Below, in pieces: positions 63,201 through 64,000 of a stretch of 64,000 nt of DNA. This DNA comes from Sciscionella marina DSM 45152 (GTDB taxonomy: Bacteria; Actinomycetota; Actinomycetes; Mycobacteriales; Pseudonocardiaceae). The number at the start of each line of letters is the position of its first letter. Position 1 is the first letter of the stretch. Location of the stretch: the NCBI RefSeq assembly GCF_000379465.1, contig NZ_KB905425.1, positions 389,414 to 453,413 on the forward strand, written 5' to 3'. Made by a program: the position numbers and the translations under genes. The notes under the pieces are model-generated. The model was not told where the DNA came from, made no database searches, and worked only from the letters and a program-made list of their open reading frames with translations.

Positions 63201-64000
63201 CCCAACGGACCGAGCCAGCAGCGGGTGATTGAGGCTGCGCTTGTGGATGCGCGGTTGGGTGCTGGGGATGTGGATGTGGTGGAGGCGCATGGGACTGGTA
63301 CTGCGTTGGGGGATCCGATTGAGGTTCAGGCGTTGCAGGCGGTGTATGGCAAGGATCGCGAGCCGGGGCGTCCACTGTGGTTGGGTTCGTTGAAGTCGAA
63401 TCTGGGGCATGCTCAGGCTGCTGCGGGTGTGGGTGGGGTGATCAAACTGGTGCAGGCGCTGCGAGCGGGCCTGCTGCCGAGGACTTTGCACGCGTCGAGG
63501 CCGTCGGCGAAGATTGAGTGGGATGGTGGGGGTGTTGAGTTGTTGCAGGAGTCCCGTGCGTGGACCTCCGATGGCCCGCGCCGGGGTGCGGTGTCGTCGT
63601 TTGGGATTAGTGGGACGAATGCGCATGTGATTTTGGAGCAGGCTCCGGAGAGCGCCACCGAGGCCGAAACCGCGACCGGGGCTGGTCCGGTGCCGGTGGT
63701 GGTGTCTGGGAAGACTCGGGAGGCGTTGCGGGGTCAGGCTTCGCGGTTGGCTGAGTGTGTGCGGGTGCATCCGGAGTTTTCGGTGGCGGATATTGGCTAT
63801 TCGTTGGCGACCGGGCGGGCGGAGTTCGCGCATCGTGGTGTGGTGGTGGCGGGGGATCGTGGGGAGTTGTTGGCTGGGCTGGAGGGCCTGGCTGCGGGTG
63901 CGGAATCCGCGCTGACCGGTTCGGGTTCGGTCGCAGCGAGCCGGGTGTTGATGGTGTTTCCGGGTCAGGGTTCGCAGTGGGTTGGTATGGGTTTGGAACT
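57237..64000 (+). CDS. Modular type I polyketide synthase, loading ACP plus first modules (3' end outside)
   Basis: The first 2,254 residues are visible. Order: ACP with Ser53 (LGLDSV); KS1 with Cys283 (TACSSS), His418 and His458; a vestigial AT (~634-780; GTGIG at 721-725 where GHSxG is expected, and no PGQG); DH with His928 ([10 protein letters not shown]) and Asp1085; KR with [12 protein letters not shown] (1436-1438, B-type) and Tyr1493; ACP with Ser1653 (GFDSL); KS2 with Cys1883; and the start of AT2 with an intact VFPGQGSQ. A lone N-terminal ACP means the starter arrives from outside, presumably through the VinM/VinK-like pair. ATG 57237 has GAGG upstream. Confidence 0.93.
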   Translation, partial: MVNPIQDIGGLSDYDRSRVLGEFVRAHLAAVLEDWPAAGVDEHRSFLELGLDSVAAVALHARLTEATGLELPVTLAFDHPNTASLAVYLRGRLLGESTEEPSVTPVAAAEGEPIAIVGMSTRFPGGVASPEQFWELLAEGRDATSEFPTDRGWDLAALYDADPDRPGTTYTRRGGFLHDAAEFDAAFFGINPREALAMDPQQRLLLESGWHALEDAGIDPAELRGSRTGVYVGAEAQDYGPRLEEAEGAEGYLDIGTAGSVASGRIAYTLGLEGPAVTVDTACSSSLVALHLAVQALRRGECALALAAGVAVMSSPGGFLSFSRQRALSADGRCRAFAADADGTGWGEGAGTVVLAPLSEARRRGLRVLALVSGIAVNSDGASNGLTAPSGPAQQRVIEQALADAGIPAAEVDAVEAHGTATLLGDPIEANALQAVYGSGRPAEQPLLLGSVKSNIGHTQAAAGLAGVIKMVLAMRAGTLPATLHVETPTPHVNWADRGVALLTEACPWPATDHPRRGGVSSFGMSGTNAHVILESAPVEAASEEPVTFPAPWPLPVTAHTAAALRAQAAALVEYVDRYPLADLGAALGTTRAALRHRAVVLAEDPESARAQLRALAAGEDAPGVIRGRGTEGGLAVLLRGELPRGACGALYRAYPVFATALSEACAELNLQLATPLLGALLAEAPELEQPEYADAAAFACDVALYRLFESWGGHADLVAGTGIGELAAAHVAGVLSLADACALAGTIARGAGAAELRRLTRALSFDRPATSVLDIGTGEPVDAGTLADAGHWAGLGARNTVPCPAWSERHQVRAVLELGGSPVATVAPTEAATVPEALAALFAQGLELDWRAVYSGRDVRDVCLPGYAFQRERFWLPGIGTAGSPREVGQSSAEHPLLGAVLAHAAKDELTLTGRLALAAHPWLGEHRVRGAAILPGTALLELAVQAGGHVGARTVAELTLHAPLVLPESAGMTVQATVGEPDAEGNRGFAVHARQEDIGPWTKHASGTLAVAPLPPGPEVPRPETVGVAADAVYAALAETGLDYGRTFRGLHTAWRSGDEVIAELVLPDGAPDGFALHPVLSDAALHALELFDGAFGSDGRAWLPFSFGGVTVHATGARRARVRMTKTGTDTVALTVAGHDGTPIATVESLSLRPVSAVADALYRTGWVPLSRSRPDEPGASWAVLGAPVPELDAPAHPDLPALLLSELPEFVLAPVAPREAHAAAGDVLDLLNAWLRVPRTADSRLVVLTTGALATDAADTVPGLDHAPVTGLVRAAQDEETGRILLVDTDDSAASRTVLAEAVSAAVAEGETELALREGRAFIPRLSTTDAHPSTVDVPGLDPEGTVLITGGTGVLGGSLARHLVCEHGIRHLVLLGRSAREGELDAELAALGAEVSVVACDVADKDALAAVLADIPENRPLTAVVHAAGTLDDGVLGSLTRTRLSTVLTPKVDAALHLHELTKDLPLAAFVLFSSSAALLGAAGQANYAAANTFLDALAQHRRAHGLPALSLQWGLWEQASGLTARLGEADHARLRRSGLAPLPTERALAMFDAALRTGNSVVAPIILDHPAVRAKVETDGGAPLLRGLAGAKPRIAAVAEDAPVAEQHGSPDQLIDLVREHVAAVLGHAAPHAVEVDQAFTELGFDSLTAVELRNRLGTALDRRLPATLIFDYPNPAALARHLAEESGGGAAVRTPATVVQDAGEPVAIVGMGARFPGGVAGPDDLWRLVAEGVDAIGEFPDDRGWDLDALYDPDPDVPGKMYVRNGGFLPDALDFDAEFFGISPREAVAMDPQQRQLMEVAWEALEHAGIDPNSLKGSRTGVFAGIMYHDHAARLREIPEELEGFLGNGSAASVLTGRIAYTLGLEGPAMSVDTACSSSLVSLHLAAQALRRGEATLALAGGVTVLSTPEVFVDFSRQRGLSPDGRCRAFAEEADGTGWAEGVGMLVLERLSDAVSNGHEVLAVVRGSAVNSDGASNGLSAPNGPSQQRVIEAALVDARLGAGDVDVVEAHGTGTALGDPIEVQALQAVYGKDREPGRPLWLGSLKSNLGHAQAAAGVGGVIKLVQALRAGLLPRTLHASRPSAKIEWDGGGVELLQESRAWTSDGPRRGAVSSFGISGTNAHVILEQAPESATEAETATGAGPVPVVVSGKTREALRGQASRLAECVRVHPEFSVADIGYSLATGRAEFAHRGVVVAGDRGELLAGLEGLAAGAESALTGSGSVAASRVLMVFPGQGSQWVGMGLE

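Noticed and set aside
62082..63833. 583-codon minus-strand open frame opposite KS2
   Set aside because: Shadow of the PKS; no domain, Arg/His-rich composition.
1..64000. tRNA, rRNA, CRISPR, transposase, integrase or attachment sites
   Set aside because: None were recognised on either strand.

Overview
The window is very GC-rich, strongly GC3-biased DNA from a soil-type actinomycete. A family such as Pseudonocardiaceae fits best. The signs are a CmtR-type metal sensor, an EspC/WXG100 type VII substrate module, many ATGA-overlapping operons, apparently leaderless promoters, and a modular type I polyketide synthase. No rRNA, tRNA, CRISPR array, insertion sequence or phage gene was seen. The family-level placement is inference.

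Layout, left to right. 1-2238: the end of a GcvT-like folate enzyme plus etfB-etfA (methylated-amine or glycine-betaine type demethylation). 2366-5446: an epoxide hydrolase pseudogene and an MFS exporter facing a CGNR-type regulator. 5902-13000: small regulator/enzyme pairs, namely AraC + isochorismatase, MerR, the cmtR-CDF metal efflux pair, a luciferase-like monooxygenase, an Rrf2/Old Yellow Enzyme divergon, a broken GNAT gene and a metallo-beta-lactamase-fold hydrolase. 13310-19256: a tightly coupled catabolic operon (MHS importer, SDR, SnoaL-like, SDR, KstD/FrdA-like flavoprotein, SnoaL-like) followed by an IclR regulator. 19253-20510: a DUF6194 gene opposite a double-MerR regulator. 20482-24587: an amino-acid permease, a beta-lactamase-fold hydrolase and a dipeptide epimerase, divergent from a GntR/FCD regulator. 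25438-27115: an orphan type VII secretion substrate module.

27682-35399: a dipeptide/oligopeptide ABC importer plus serine hydrolase, opposite its likely IclR regulator, with a three-copy GCATTGC operator between them. 35747-43106: a polyol/pentitol locus (RbtT/DalT-like importer, SorC regulator, class II aldolase, PfkB kinase and SDR on +; FGGY kinase and 2-hydroxyacid dehydrogenase on -). 43492-52358: a six-gene operon (NCS1 permease, hydantoinase A, DUF917, OsmC, RidA, Cds1-like PLP enzyme) divergent from a second DUF917 gene and a PucR regulator. I read this as import, desulfuration and ring opening of a hydantoin or thiohydantoin.

53024-64000: a nitrilase-fold hydrolase and an orphan NarL-type response regulator, then the left edge of a polyketide cluster. 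The cluster has a discrete acyltransferase resembling VinK, an adenylate-forming ligase resembling VinM, and a divergent PKS that starts with a bare acyl carrier protein. That set is the hallmark of amino-acid-primed macrolactam polyketides (vicenistatin type). The first extension module is KS-AT-DH-KR-ACP, but its AT is shortened and has lost the GHSxG serine, so this locus holds the most unusual biology in the window. Several genes carry internal deletions or frameshifts (epoxide hydrolase, GNAT, two TetR remnants, a possible LysR remnant), which suggests ongoing decay of accessory genes.
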